Both the position numbers and the translations under genes were made by a program. Positions 6,384 through 6,387 of a stretch of DNA of 6,387 nucleotides are shown here, in pieces; the stretch's first letter is position 1, and each line of letters starts with the position of its first letter. The notes under the pieces are model-generated. The model did no database searches and was not told the DNA's origin. It saw only the letters and a program-made list of their open reading frames with translations. Origin of the DNA: an uncultured Micrococcales bacterium (GTDB lineage: Bacteria; Actinomycetota; Actinomycetes; Actinomycetales; Microbacteriaceae); NCBI GenBank assembly GCA_903831585.1, contig CAIKYE010000215.1:1-6387 (forward strand). The letters run 5' to 3'.

Positions 6384-6387
6384 GAGC

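Overview
The window looks like a piece of a compact actinobacterial chromosome. The best guess is Microbacteriaceae or a related freshwater planktonic lineage. This rests on the actinobacterial style of GlyA and FolD (for example the GRG rather than GRS variant in FolD), moderate rather than very high GC by eye, tight gene packing with overlapping stops, and starts without Shine-Dalgarno sequences. It is an inference from sequence style, not a database result.

Layout from left to right: (1) the 3' end of a gene for a cell-surface protein on the + strand, with an Ig-like fold region, a long Pro/Ser/Thr-rich stalk and a C-terminal membrane anchor; (2) purU on the - strand, whose stop codon interlocks with that of gene 1; (3) a 40-residue single-pass membrane protein gene on the - strand just upstream of purU, easily missed because of its size; (4) a divergent regulatory region of about 165 bp with several inverted repeats that share a TTCGGC/GCCGAA core; (5) glyA and folD on the + strand, 10 nt apart; (6) kynU and the tryptophan 2,3-dioxygenase gene on the - strand, joined by a TAATG stop/start overlap. 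The dioxygenase gene meets folD tail to tail with overlapping stops.

Together, GlyA (serine to glycine plus 5,10-methylene-THF), FolD (methylene- to formyl-THF) and PurU (formyl-THF to formate plus THF) form a short one-carbon route placed divergently around one control region. Tryptophan 2,3-dioxygenase and kynureninase are two of the three steps that convert tryptophan to anthranilate and alanine. The middle step, N-formylkynurenine formamidase, is not in the window. That step would also release formate, so the two modules touch the same metabolite.

I see no mobile element, CRISPR array, tRNA, rRNA, defence system or clear novel multi-gene system. The items most worth a second look are the small membrane protein, the nested repeats upstream of glyA, and the altered active-site motifs of the kynureninase.
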